DNA of 64,000 nucleotides from Proteles cristata cristata (taxonomy: Eukaryota; Chordata; Mammalia; Carnivora; Hyaenidae): positions 1,240,001-1,304,000 of the forward strand of contig JAESUZ010004136.1 in NCBI GenBank assembly GCA_017311185.1. The letters run 5' to 3'. Every line of letters starts with the position of its first letter. Within the stretch, counting starts at the first letter, position 1. The position numbers and the translations under genes were made by a program. Of the stretch, positions 24,872-39,800 are shown piece after piece. A model generated the notes under the pieces. It was not told the DNA's origin, did not search any database, and was given only the letters and a program-made list of their open reading frames with translations.

Positions 24872-27800
24872 AGAAGAGAGAATCCCAAGCAGGCTCCGTG
24901 CTGTCAGTGTGGAGCCCAATGCAGGGTTTGAACTCATGAATTGTGAGATCATGACCTGAGCCAAAATCCAGAGTCAGACGCTTAATGGACTGAGCCACCC
25001 AGTTGCCCCAGGATATGTATTCCTTGACACATTTTTAAAATTAAATTCCTCTTTGTGTAACCAGAAGACAAACTATCCAATTTGAAGATGGGCAAAAGAC
25101 TTTAACAGACATCTATCCAGAGAAGATACACACATAGCCAACCAACGTGAAAGGATGCTCAATGGCTTGAGTCATTAGGAAATGCAAATCAGAACCGCGG
25201 CAAGAGATCACTTTACCTATGAGGATGGCCATAATAAAAAACAAGAGAAAAGAACAAGCGTTAGTGAAGATTTGGAGAAATTGGAACCCTCGCACTTCCT
25301 GATAGGAGTATAAACCGGTGCAGCTGCTGTAGAGAACAGGCTGGCAGTCCATTTAAACCTAATTACCACATGACCCAGCGATTCTACTCCTAGTTAGGGT
25401 TCCAAAAAAATTGAAAACATGTGTTCAAACAAAACGTGTACAAAAATGTTTATAGCAGCATTGTTCACTAGAACAAAAGAATGGATAAACAAAATGTTGT
25501 ACATCCACATAATGGAATATTATCAGTCATAAAAAGGGATGAGATACTGATACAGGCTACAACATGGATAAACTTTGAAAAACACCACTGTAAGAGACGG
25601 AAGCCAGACAAAAAAGGCTACGTAGTGCATGACTCCATCTATAGAAGTATCCAGAATATGCAAATCCATAGAGACAGAAGCAGATTAGCAGGTTGCCAGG
25701 GGGCTGGGGGGAGGGGGGAATGAGGAGAGGCTCCCTAACATGTATGAACTTTCCTGTTGCGCTGAGGAAAACATTCTGGAACTAGACGGTGACGTTTGCA
25801 CAACACTGTGACTGTGCTAAATGCCACTGAGTTGGACACTTTAAAATGGTTCAAATGGTAAATATTATGTGTATCTTACCACAGCAAAAAATAAATCCCA
25901 ATTCTTCAAAGTTTTGCCTGATTTGCAGAGATTGGAGAATCATTTCCTGCCTGTCTTATCTCTACAAGGAGCCTCAGAAATTTTATTTTTCTTGCAGGTG
26001 TTCCTTCTGTCATCAAACACTGTTAGTTAGACTTTGTTCTTCCTGGACTCTTAGCTCCTTCTTGTGAGGGCAGGGTCTGTGGTTCGGACTCCCACAAAGA
26101 AGGTCCTCAGTAGAAGTTTTCTAGATGCGGATGAGTGTGTGCTGGTTGTAAAGAGACAAAAAAAGTGCCAGGGCAGAAGTGAGGAGAAAGTGAGAATGTG
26201 AAGCAGTATTCACTTCACCCAACAGCCCTTCAGCTCATTTCTCACAGGATTTAATCTCTTCTTTATGAGGTACAAAGTCCTCTGGTGTGGCTTTTTTTTT
26301 TCTTTCTTTTTTTCTTTTTTTTTTAAGGCAATTCTTTTGGTGAGGAATGGGAGAGAAGAGAGGAATTTCAAGAAGCGGAAATTAGGAGAAAGGGGGAAAT
26401 GAGATCAGAAGGTGTGAATTATAGGCACTGTAGTTAGCAGTGACTATCAATGCTCTCTGTAAATTGCGAATCTGAAAATTCCGCCATATAAAACATCACA
26501 TTAGCTTAAGCTGATGACAGGAAATGTATCACCCTTATTTTTCACAATTATAAGTAAATAGCTACTTTGAAACTCTATTCTAAGCTTTGTGATCAGTTAC
26601 TGACATAAAGTTGGACTTTATAACGTATTTTAATACCTATATATGTTAATATTTAAGAAACTAAGGAAATATGTAAAATCAAAACATCATTAACACAGCA
26701 TATTTCTTTTTTTTTCTTAAATAGTTTATTGTCAAGTTGGTTTCTATACAACACCCAGTGCTCATCCCCACAAGTGCCCTCCCCCATGCCCATCACCCCC
26801 CTTCCCTTCTCCCCCACCCCCATCAGCTCTCAGTTTGTTCTCAGCATTCAAGAGGCTCTCATGGTTTGTCTCCCTCCCTCTCCCCCACTATTTTCCCCCT
26901 TCTCCCCGCCCCCCCACAGTCCTCTGTTAAGTTCCTCTTGATCCACCTATACATGCAAACATATAACATAGCATATTATATCATCAACATAGGCCAATTT
27001 TTGAAATATAATATGTTAAAAAATACTTGATATATTTTCTCTCCTATAATTTTTTGTTTTATCTTCATCTTTTAGCCTAAGTAAATAGCATGCTTTCAAA
27101 ACAGGTGCTGTAGTCACCTAGTCACTTTCAGTAGTCACCGTAAGGAAATAGAAACTTGGAATCTAAAATAGGGGATTACCTGGGTTCTATTAATAAAAGA
27201 AAGAGACCGTCAATGTGTCGTTATGCTAACCATGAAACAACAGTGAGTGTTATAGCCAAATACTTCCCATACATTTCATTTTTTATGCTATGTGAAGAAA
27301 AACATGTCAGCCTTGTGTTTCAGTTTTACTTTATTATTTCTTAACCTGGTAAAATTTTATGTAGAGAGTCTTACAAATATGAAGCATAACTTAAAATTCA
27401 CATAATACTAAGTCATTTGTATTTATCATTACATTCTTTTTTTTTCCTCAGAGGAGATAAGTCACATATGTCTTTTTTCCTCAGAGGAGATAAGTCACCT
27501 CTTGTTTGGCTAGTTTATTTACCAGGGAATGTTTTAAAAATGTATCATGCATGTTTCACCTTCATGTTTATCCGATGTTTGGTACGTGCATCTCGGAATG
27601 CGGTTGTTATTTCAGGATAACTTGGGACACCAGAAAGATTAGCAGAGGTCATGAAAGGCCTACCTTGCTTACAGACTGAGGGCAAGTAGAGGAAATGAAT
27701 TTGTCAGTGGATGGTTTCGTTGCACATGCTAACAATCTCAGAGTTCCCCTGGGTCAAACAAGTACTTTTCAGTGTAATGCAGATACAGAAAATCTCGTGA

Positions 27801-30800
27801 TTTTAGGCATTTGTAGGAAATACAACATTTATGTTTTCTTTTATATAATTTCCAAACGCACGCTTCAGAAGAAAACATTTGAAACGCAATTGACAACTGA
27901 ACGCTGTTTCAGTTTAGCACTGAACAAAAAGCCATAGGGGGACGCTGAAACTTGACTTTGCAGGGTGTTTTCCATCTGTTGTCTTTAAGAGCTGGTGAGC
28001 TTTATTTAATGTCATTTCTCTGTTGGCTTTGGTCTGTTTTAACTTTTGGTTTGATGAGCGCTTCATTCACTTTGAGTTTTATCTGTTCCATCATTGTAGC
28101 GGTTTTACAAGAAAGCAGCGGCCTTTGTGTTACGAGCAGTGGGTAAGCACTCCCCTCAGCTGGCTCAGGCGATCGTGGATTGTGGAGCCCTGGATACACT
28201 GGTGATATGCCTGGAAGATTTTGACCCCGGAGTCAAGGAGGCCGCAGCGTGGGCACTGGGATACATTGCAAGACATAATGCAGGTAACGGAGCATATTTG
28301 CAAACAGGATAATTAACATTTCAATTTGTTATGGAAATCTGGTTTTGCGGTCTTCATGGTGTTTCCATGCATTATGGGAGAGAAGTTTTGAACGACGGCC
28401 AAGCTGTTTGGATCATAAATTCCCCAAAAACCTACCCACTTCAGTCTTTACATTAGTCAGCAGAAATTTGAAGACGGAAAGTGGGAGTGGGGAATGAGGA
28501 GAGTGAGAGATGGATAGATTCTCAAAGACCTTGGTAAATCGGTTCAGTGAAAAAAATTTAGTTTGTCACTGTTCAGGGCATTTTGGATCTTGGATCTTAT
28601 CTCTGTGAAGATAGGGGTGTTTCAAACCAGGCAGGAGAACAGTGTATGAATGATTAATGTTGAAAGGATATGGGCATGATAACTTTCTAGAATATATGTG
28701 TATTGAGCCCATATTGGGCAGGAAAGAGGGGAAAAGAAGTACTTTCTCTTATAAACTGAGAGCTTAATGACATCATCAAGAAGGGGCCTGGTCCTCTTGT
28801 GTTAAGTTTACGCTGACAGACCCGATGGGTAAAGATTATATGGGGAGTAAAGTTGCCCCGCCACTTTATAGAAGATGCTAAATAATATGAACAAATAATA
28901 CAACAAAAAAATACAGTCTTAAACATATATAAAAATGATCAACTTCGCTAGTATTCAAAGAACTGCATATTAAAACATCAGTGAAAATGTCTTTTCTCAG
29001 TTATTATTTAGGGAGAGAAAAAGAGTAAATCAGAAATACAACTAAATGGTCAAGAGCACTGTGGCATTAGACAGATCTGTGTTTGAGTCCAACTTCTACC
29101 ATTTAGTTTCTGCATGACCTTGGACATGGCTTTTAAATTTTCGGAACCTTAACTTCCTCATCTGCAAAGGAAGGTACCTAAAAGTAGGTACTTCAGAGAT
29201 CTGTTGTGAGTACAACGAGATAATATATGCAAAGTCCTTGGGCCAGTACTTGGCACATGGTAATTATTCAGTAAACATAAAATATTAATATTAATACTGA
29301 AGGTTAGAGAGGATATGATGTTTATGCCCATTGGTGGAAGCACCACAAACTTTATAAACCTGTGCAAAGCAGTTTGGCAAAATTCGTGTAAGTCATGAAA
29401 GAGTTTGTGGTTACTCTAAAAAGCCTGCTTTGGGAATCCATCCTAAGGAAAGAATTCCACAGAATGAAAAAGTCATATTCCTGTTAATGTTATTGTAGTA
29501 TTATTGGTAATATCAAAAAACCTCAAATATCCGGCAGGACTTTAGTAGTTAAATTATGGGAGTTTTCTTAATGGAATTTCATTTGGCAAATTAAAAAGGT
29601 AATTATGAATCCTACATGGTAGCAGAGAAACATGATTGTAATGTAAAAAAAATACAAAATTACATATTACAGTTATAATAATGTAAAAATAAGTTTTTAT
29701 GTCGACATAAATTCCAGAGAAATACACGTTTGGGTTACTAGGGTGATAGAATTAAGGATATATTTTCTTTGTTTTCCAGATATTTCAATGTGTATGTATG
29801 CATAAAATAATAGTTGCCACTTATTGAGTAATTACTGTGTGCTGTTCACTTCAGATATGTTATCTCCTTCTGATTATAGTGACCCGTAGGGTAGGTATTA
29901 CTTTCCCTGTTAAACAGAGAAGAAAGAATGACTTAGAGAGGATACCTACCTGAAGTGTGTTAGTTGTGGAACCAGAATCTGAGTCTAACTCTGTCTGATT
30001 ACAAAGCCCATATTAACCACTGTGCATAACCGCGTCACTAAATATTTCTTAAAAGAGCGTTGGGGAAGAAATTCACAACAGAAACAGGAAGAGGCTCTCC
30101 CATGGTTATGTGTAGTTTGGTTCTTAAAATGGTCACACCATTCGAGACAAAAAGGAAAGAAAATTATACAAAAATAGATCGAGAAAGAAAACAAGCTATT
30201 GTCATGCTTAAAATGGTTCTAAAGTAATATATTAAAATTTTTTCCTTCACACATGGATTTTGGTTTTCCAAATAGATTCACCATAGGACTATTCTTTCAC
30301 GTAGGTTTATTTTTTTATTTTTTATTTTTATTTATTTTTAATTTTTTTAAATTTTTTTAATTTTTTAAATTTCTTTTTCTTTTTCTTTTTTTTCTTTTTT
30401 AATATTTTTTACAAACAGTTTATTGTCACGTTGGTTTCCATATAACACCCAGTGCTCATCCCCACAAGTGCCCTCCTCCATGCCCATCTCTTCCCACCCC
30501 CATCAGTCCTCAGTTTGTTCTCAGCATTCAAGAGTCTCTCATGGTTTGCCTCTCTCCCCCTCCCCCACTATTCTCCCCTTCTTCTCCCCCACGGTCCTCC
30601 ATTAAGTTCTTCCTAATCCTCCTATACGTGCAAACATATGATATTTGTCCTTCTCTGCCTGACTTATTTCGCTCCTCATAACACTCTCAAGGTCCATCCA
30701 TGTTGCTACACATGGCCAGATTTCTTTCTTTCTCATACTAAGGCAGTGTTTTAAATCAGAAGCTGGTTATCATGGGAAAAGTATATGAATATATTTAGTT

Positions 30801-33800
30801 TTAGGTTTTTGTTTTGTTATGTTGTGTTTTTTTTGGTTTTGGGGTTTGGGGTTTTTTTTTTGTTTTTTTTTGTTTTTTGTTTTTTTTTTGTTTTGGTCAG
30901 AGCAACTTAGGGCAAACAGATTGTAACAAGGGTATTTGAAAAGGTGATACAAAGGAGCTTTGAGGGACAGCCGGACAGATACACTGTCAGGAAGGTGCCT
31001 AGAGACAACCTTTTCATATCTCCCTTTTGTTGAGTCTGAGGCTAAATGATTATAGTTCATAAATAGGATCTGTCTTAGGGATTCCATTCCAATTTCTTGC
31101 TCTAATCTGGCTCCCACATGGAATTCCCACTATAATTTCAGTATTTCACAGTAGTTAGGGGCCTGGGACCCAGAAGCTCCCAGAAGAGATTATTGGGTAG
31201 ATTTCTCAGAAGGAAAGGGAGTTGTTACCCAGTAGGCAATAAAATAAGTCATGATTCACATCCTGAATCAGTGAAAATAGATGGTTTACCTCTAAATAAC
31301 CTGATTTCTTTTTCAACGATTTCCTAAAAATAGAATATGTTAGATTGGTTGGAGGACATTCATTCAGTGTTTTCATCTTAGAATTAGCAGTAAAATGTTT
31401 TATTAGACAGTTCAGGAAATATAAACCTTAAATGGTGATGCAAAATAAATGAAGGATACCTTTAAGGGCAATAGAAGGAAAACACTTTGTGTCTAGGAAA
31501 CAAAAATAAAGTAAGCACACAATTAGTCGAAGAGAGAAACCAGTAGGCATCATCTGCCTTTTTCCTATGGAAAAATACAATTTCTGAAAGCAACTTCTAA
31601 ATGTAGATTTTAAAGCATTTTACAGATGGTTCAAAGGAACTGGGGAAAACAACCTGAAATGGTGTGGGTTGTTTTTTTTAATTCTGTATAAATCCTGTCA
31701 TTAAATTTCTGTGGTTGAATCACCAGTTATTGAAAACACTTGATACATGTACCCCTCACTTTGAAGATAAATGAGTTATTTCTTTATATTCTTTCCTGCT
31801 TTCTAGTAAGAGCTGAGGTAACTTCTTCTCAGATTTGTTCTTTCTTCTTCCTCCTGCTAGATTCTCCCCGCCGGCAGCATTATCCCATTAGCATATTTAC
31901 CTCATCAGTGTCCACCTCTCACTGTTCCCAAGGAGTGAGGCACAAAGCCTGTGTGGACGGGGGTGTGAGGGGTGAGGAAGGAGGAGCCACAGGCCTCTGC
32001 AGGCACAGGACTTCGACGCGGAAGGGCCCAGAAGGGCACTTAGCCATGCTCCAGGCAGGCCCCCAGGCAGGCCCCGCTCCCCTGCCCTGCCCTGGCCGCC
32101 TCCCTCTGGCCTCCTTACTGCCCAGCAGCTCTGTGGTCGAGCGCTTCCGGGGGACCTTGTGCCAAGGGCGTGGCAGCAGGGAGGGCGGCACGTGGGACTG
32201 AGGTGACAGCAATAGCCAGGCTGCCAGTGTGACGGGGGAGGAGCCATGCAAGCATTTTATAGGGATGATTTCCCCCACTTGGGCTCGAAAACAAGTTTTC
32301 AGTGTTTCTTTTGGGAGCTTTAGATACATATGCTGTCTCCTGACAGCTGTTGCTGTCTCAGAGTAACCTCTCTTCTCAAGCCTGGCCAAGAGGAATACAA
32401 CACATCGGATTCGGTGTTCGAAAGCACCTGGCTTATTCATAGGGTTCCTAAACGGTATAGATGAGGAAACTGAAGTAGAGAGGTGAAGGACTTATCTTGG
32501 CCAGACCGCAACTGATGATGGGACTGCTTGGCAATTACTCAAAACCTTTCAGAGATTCTTCCTTTTTATTGTGTGAGGAAGCGTATGAGAGCTCATCATT
32601 CTTCATTTTAAGCTCCTTGTTGTATCTGAAAGTCTTGCCAGATACCTCTGTTTTTAATCGTCCCATGGCTGGTTTCCACATGTGTGACTCTTCTTTCTCC
32701 TATAGACTTGATTGATGTCTGTAGGGCTAAATCAGATGGGAGACTTCCATCCCAGCTCAGCGTGGCCCTTAGCGGAGGGGGCTGCGGCAGCCACGATGAG
32801 CGGTGCTGTCAGGAACTGGCTGGTTTGGACACTGCGGAAACATTCGGCAGATTCTGCCCTGTTTGCTAAGCAGACAATGTGAAGAAGGAATCCAGACCAA
32901 GCTGGCCAGCCTGATTCTTTTCTGTCTTGTAGAGAATGACCAAATGTTCAAGAGAGAAAAGAATTTTAAAAATTCACAACTTTGACAAATATTCTTCTCA
33001 TGCCCCTCGTATCACCGTCTATAAATACTGATAGGCTCAATCCTGTGGAACGGGCTTAGGAAGCAGTGATTTACTTTTGAAACATCCACGTCAGTGACAA
33101 ATCTCTGAGATAACAAGGGACTTTGTGCTATGAGGGCGGTGGGGCGAAGGGGACGAAAGCCTGGTAACTGAAAATTATTTTATGTTCATCTGTCCTGTTT
33201 CTTAAATTCCACATATGAACGAATCATGTGATATTTGTCTTTCTCTGACTGACTTATTAAGAAACACAACAGATGACCATAGATAAAGGAAGAAAAAAAT
33301 AAGATAAAAACAGAGGGAGGCAAACCATAAGAGACTCTTAAATACAGAGAACACACTGAGGGCTGATGGCAGGGTATTGGGTGGGGGGATGGGCTACTTG
33401 CATGATGGGCATTAAGGAGGGCCCTTGTTGGGATGAACGCTGGGGGTTACATTTAAGTGATGGATCACTAAATTCTCCTGAAACCATTATTACACTGTAT
33501 AAAGTAACTTGGATTTAAATTTTTAGAAATTAGGGGCACCTGTGTGGCTCAGTGGGTTAAACATCCGACTTCGGCTCAGGACATGGTCTCACAGTTTGTG
33601 GGTTCAAGCCCCATGTCGGGCTCTGTGCTGACAGCTAGCTCAGAGCCTGGAGCCTGTTTCAGATTCTGTATCTCTTTCTCTCTCCGCCCCTCCCCTGCTC
33701 ACGCTGTCTCTCTCTTAGAAATAAAAAAAATTTTTTAAATAAATTTTAAGAAATTATTTTAAAAGCCCTAAAGACAGCTGTCTTTGCTGATGCCTGTAGA

Positions 33801-36800
33801 TAGTAATGTTGATTTCTGTACTTTTTTTTACAACTTATTTTGTCTTTGATAAGCATGGAAGCAAGTGACATATATGGGATTATCTGTATTACTTGTTAAA
33901 CTATTTTGATCTTAACACTGATTTCCCTTTTTTAAAAAAAAATATGTTTTATTTATTTCTGGGAGAGAGAGAGAGACAGCGTGAGCAGGGGAGGGTCAGA
34001 GAGAGAGGGAGACACAGACTCCAAAACAGGCTCCAGGCTCTGAGCTGGCTGTCAGCACAGAGCCCAACGTGGACTGTGAGGTCATGACCCGAGCCAAAGT
34101 CAGATGCTTAACCTACTGAGCCACCCAGGCGCCCCTACACTGATTTCCACAAATAACTTTTCTATTTATTTAAGCGTCGGTAAAAAAATAAAGCAAAAGT
34201 AATGTCCTGAGCAGGTTCTTTTGGTTTGGAGGCCAAATGTGTTAAAGTAACACTTCAATTATAACTTTACTCAGTAGTTACCTAATTTGTTAGTCATTTT
34301 TAGGGTTAGTGTGTGTGCTAGTAGAGGAAAAAATAGGTTGTGAATTCTTCTGCACTTTTATTTATTGTAATGTTTAAAGTTATAAACTCTTGGTTGATAA
34401 AACCTTCTGAGATTTTTTTGGTGCATTTTTTAAAAAGAATTCAGGGTATAGAACAATACCATATAATTCTGTAATCTCAGATTCCTAGGTCACTGGGACC
34501 TATAATTTCATATATATGAGGCTAGCAAACACTTCTTCATCACTAGCCTCATCAAAAAGTATCTGAGTCACTTATATGGAAGGTTAGCACTTCTTCTTTA
34601 CAAAGTAAAGTAAGTCAGCTAATATCTTACCTCTAGGAGTTTACAATCTAAGATAGAAATATTGAAACAGATGATCATAAAGGTCATCCAGACAGCTGGG
34701 CACATTGGACAGAAATGTACAATACTGCCTTAAGAGTACATATAATACAGTGGGTGATTCTAAGTTGGACCAAGTAAAAGAATTATGAGTTGTGCTTTAT
34801 GTGCCGTTGCAGAAAAGGCAATGTTTATATTCTTCTTAAGAACATTGAATATCCAGATAACCACTGGACAGACTTTGGACATAGAAATAAAAAAAGGTGA
34901 TATTGATACTGCAGTTACAGGAGAAGGGAAAGCCCTCTACCCACCTTTCTTTCCTCTACCCATCTTTCTTACTTCCTTTACCTGATGCCACCTAATATCC
35001 TTTTAGTCTGAGGCTCTGTTTTCTACTGGTTGCAGATATCTGCACCAGAAATGTCATGAAATTGTGTGCTGAGCAGATAAAGAGAGGGGTATTTGTATCC
35101 TACCATTTTGAACAGTATATCATGACTTATATTTTGGGTTTGAAGAAAATTGTTTTTTGAACTTGGTTTATTTTCCAATCACTAGTGTGTAAAACCTTCT
35201 AACAATTTTTAGATACTGAGGGTAAAAACCTCTTATTTACATTTGAATTTCTAGAGGTACATTAGTCATAGTGTATTTGATATTTGAAAGTACTGCAATT
35301 AAGCATTTCACAAACATCTACAAGAGTTTACTTATTAAAAGCTTAGGACTTTGTTACTATAAGAATTGTACTTTGAGGGGCATCTGGGTGGCTCATCAGT
35401 TAAGCATCCAATCCTTGATCTCAGGGTGGTGAGTTCAAGCCTCACATTCAGCTCTGTATTAGATGTGAAACCTACTTAAAAAAAAATTGTACTTTGAAAT
35501 AAGTCATGTTCATCATCTTACCATAACTTTTAAATCAGTTGTCTACAGGGAAAATAGTTACTGTAGAATTACCACATTGCCTGGCTGATTTTGCACAGTT
35601 AACTTTTTGGCCCACTTTGTTCTCATCTGTAGCTTTAGATAAATGAAACAGTTTACTCTAAAAATGTAGTATAAGTTAATTGCATCAAAGCATTTTGCTC
35701 AAGATAGGACGTCTGGCCTCAGAAAGGTTTTAACTGTAGTTGTTTAGCTATTTGTGTGATAATTCTATTACTGGTCATTTCTCTATAGCTCCTTTGATTT
35801 TATTTGATTTTATTTTTAAGTTTCTTTGAGAGAGAGTGAGAAAGAGGGAGGGTGGGGGGAGAGAGTGTGTGTGTGTGTGTTGGGGGGGGGGGCGAGGAGC
35901 AGAGAGAGAGGGAGAGAGAATTCCAAGTAGGCTCCATGCTGTCAGCACAGAGCCCAATGCAGGGCTCGAACTCCCAAACCATGAGATCATGACCTGAGCC
36001 AAAGTCAGATGCTTAATTGACTGAGCCACCCAGGTGCCCCATCCTTTGATTTCAAACTAACAGTCTTACCAATATGGTAGTGCACTAGTCACATGCTACT
36101 ACTGTGTACTTGAATTGTGGTTAGGACATCTGAGGAACTAAATTTTTATCTACTTCTAATTAATATAAATTTAAAAATTGATAACCAGTTCAATTACTGG
36201 AAATAGTTTAGGCATGACTGAAACAATTTGGATATGTGAATCTACTTCTTCAGCTATAAACTTTTTGAAGTCTAAATACAGATCAAGTATTTTTATTGAA
36301 AATTTAGTAGTTGAACTGAGATGTATCATAAATGCAAAATACATACTAGGTTTCCAAGACTTGATATTAAAAAAAAGAACGTGAAATATCTCATTAAAAT
36401 TTTAAAATACGTATCACATGTTCAAATTATAATATTTTTTGTATATATTGGGTTAAATAATCCATTTCATTAAAATTAACGTCACCTATTTCTTTTTGCT
36501 TTTTAAATGTGGCTACTAGGAAATTTTATTTTATTTTGAAAAATGTTTATTTATTTTTGAGACAGAGAGAGACAGAGCTGGAGGCTGGGAGGGGCAGAGA
36601 GAGAGGGAGACACAGAATCTGAAGCAGGCTCCAGGCTCAGAACTGTCAGCACAGAGCCTGACGCGAGGCTCGAACCCACAAACTGTGAGATCATGACCTG
36701 AGCCGAAGTCGGATGCTTAACCGACTCAGCCACTCAGGCACCCCTACTAGGAAATTGTAAATTATGTACATGGCTCTCATTCCTATTGGACAGTGCTGGC

Positions 36801-39800
36801 TTAGAATTAGCGTACCTCTGCTTTGTGCTCGTTACAAGGCAATATAGAGGTAATGCTGCAGTCTTAAAAAGTAATATGTCATATTCATGTTTTTTAAATC
36901 AGTGTAACTAAACTGTAGTATGCAGTAAGTTAGGAATTTGGATCTAAAAGTACCAGTTGGGGATAAGTAAATGATGATTTAACTTTGAGCACCATATACT
37001 CGATGTAACGACCACAATGTACTTCACAAAATGAGTGGCCAGACTGCCAATCTCCCACATGGTGAGACATGGTGGTGGAGACATATACCTATAAGCCACA
37101 CAAGATTGCAGTGCATTCGAGGTCGGCATGTATTAGGTTGACCTGTATGAAATTGCCTATATTCGATTGGTTTTGACTTAACAAAAACAGCAGTTTCGTG
37201 TGGTTCAACCCCAAAATATCAAGAACCTGAAAAAAATGTCAACACTCCTCCCCTCAGTAATGGTGCCTCTGGGCCACTACCGTACGTAAATACGCACATG
37301 AATGCATATACCTACACATGCATGTTGTTTGTGTTGCCTGTGGAGTTCTGGATGTATGTGTGACCGGTGGCAGCCAGCCTCCTACATGCCCCTCAGAGGT
37401 CCCGTGTCCTGGTGTTCACACCCGTGTACAGTTCTCTCCCACATCGTACCGGGATGGTCTGTGTGGCCACTGGAGTATGGCGGAAGTGACGGTAGATTCC
37501 TTCTGAGAACAGGTGACCAGCTAGAAAAGATTGAGGCTTCTGTCGCGGGTCTCTCTCGCTTTCTGTGTCCCATCCCTTGTCCTGGGGAAAGCCAGCTGCT
37601 ATGACACAGAGACACTCGGACAGCCTAGGGAAAGGCCCACGTGGGGAGGAGCTGAGGTCTCCAACAACCGGCTAGAAGCTGGAGCTCCCCAACAGCCACA
37701 CTCAGCAGAGTGAGCTTCGAAGTGGATCCTCCCCGAGCTGTGCCCTCAAATGACTGCGACCCCAGCTGACAGAGTGGCAGCAGCTTCCTGAGTAACTCAG
37801 AGCCCTGACCGCTCAGTGAGGCTGCTTCTGGACTCCTGACCCACAGAGCGTGGGCATAATAGATGATGATGTTTGAAGCTGTTGAGTTTGGGTCATTTGT
37901 TACATAGCAGAATAGGGGTTAATGTTAGTGCACAGAGGGGCTCAGCACAGGGTACTGTATATAATGGCCCAAACCCAAACCAAAATCAAGCAAAACAAAT
38001 GTCCTAAAGTGGGGGGATGGCTAAGTAAATTGTGGCATGTATTTCCTCAGTGGGCTATCGATCCTCAGGAATAAAAGTGGGCAGTGGGCGCCCACGGGCA
38101 GCTTCTAGAAGCCACTCAGGGAACTGCACCAAGAGCTGCAGACCAGGGACCACTTTTGCAAAAGCACCTAGGAAACCTTCTAATCAGCCTGAGCTCCTTG
38201 AAGGCAGGCGCTTACCGAAAACGGCGCTGGAGCAAAGAAAGGAGGCCAGTGAAATCTGGAAAAGAAGATGCACGCGTTTCATGTCAATTTTCTTTCGGTG
38301 AAGCGGAACGCAAAATTGCAGGCAGGGTGAAACTCCAACCAGGGCTGCAATATTCCGTACCCATCTAGCAGTTGGGAAACAAATGAATCCATTTCTAGAT
38401 ACAAAAAGTATATTTTGTAAAAGATCGAAGTAATTTATTATCAGTCTCTTCATGGACAGAGCACTACAAACCCTCTCTGTGGTTTCTGCCTTCTTCCACT
38501 CAGCTTAGTCTTAGCTGTGAAGTAAGTCGAACACTAAAAATTGCCAGAATGGGGGTTTTAGAAATCGCTTTAGATCTTATGTTACCTATTAACTTCCAAG
38601 GCCATTCCCAAGTCTTTCTTTTTTCTCACGTTCTCTTTCTCTTGTCTCCAGTCCTTTTCCTTACGGAATTTTGAAGCTGCTGGTTATACTTGAGCCCTGT
38701 AAGTGTGCCGTCTGTCCCAGCTGATTGTAATTTCTTACCCCGGCACCATTAACTCTAGATCAATGGCTTATTTGACTCACTTGACTTTTTAAAGGAGCCA
38801 GAATTATTTAACCTTCAAAGCATATGTATGTATGTTAACCCTTCATCTCTCAAACACTCAACTCGTGTGTACAGCGTAGACCAGTGGCTCTGAAGATTGG
38901 AGAGAAGTGGTGTGGGAATAATGAGAGAAGGAAAAGTATCATTGGGGCGGTGGGGCAGATAAATAAAAATCACATATTAGACTCTTTCATAATAATATGC
39001 AAATTCCCTCTGCATCTTTCTCTCACTCCCACCTGCAATTGGAGATGTCTGTCTCTCAGCTCAGAATCATAGTTATCACAGGGCGCCTGGGTGGCTCAGT
39101 GGGTTAAGCGCCCACCTTCGGCTCAGGTCACGATCTCATGGTTCACAAGTTCAAGCCCTGCCTCGGGCTCCGTGCTGGCAGCTCAGAGCCTGGACCCTGC
39201 TTCAGATTCTGTGTCTCCCTCTCTCTCTGTCCCTTCCCTGCTCGCGCTCTGTCTTTCTCTGTCTTTCAAAAGTGAATAAACATTAAAAAATGTTTTCTTA
39301 GAATCATAGTTATCATGAGCCTTGTTACTTATGGACAGTTGTCATCTCTCCCGGATGCATTGATGAAAAATAAAGCCAGCCTCCATGATGCTGCCTCCCC
39401 CAGCCCCAGTGATGCCCACCCCTTCCTGCTCACATCCCTGTCTACTCTCCTCCCACATTTTGCCGGTGAGTGATAGCAGAAGTGATGGTTGGATCATGAG
39501 AAGCTCTAGTCTTTGTCTCGGCTTCTCTCTTTTGGACCATTCACTCCGGGAGAGGCCTCCTCATAAGCAGCCTATGGAAAGTCCCCAGAAATGGGGAGGA
39601 ACTGATAAAGGCTTCTTCCACCCTTCCCGTGAGTGTGCTTAGAAACAGGTCCGCTGGCCCCAGTCAAGCCCGGAACAACAGCCCTCACTGACATCTTGAC
39701 TGCAGCCTGGGAGGGGCCCCAGCCTGAACCGCCCAGCTAGGCCGCTCCCAGATTCCTGACCTACAGAAACGATGACACAGTAAATGCTTCCTGCTTTAAG

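Noticed and set aside
31740..32440. Open frames of 153 and 173 codons on opposite strands
   Set aside because: Low-complexity biased translations in a GC-rich patch; they overlap each other and carry no recognisable domain.
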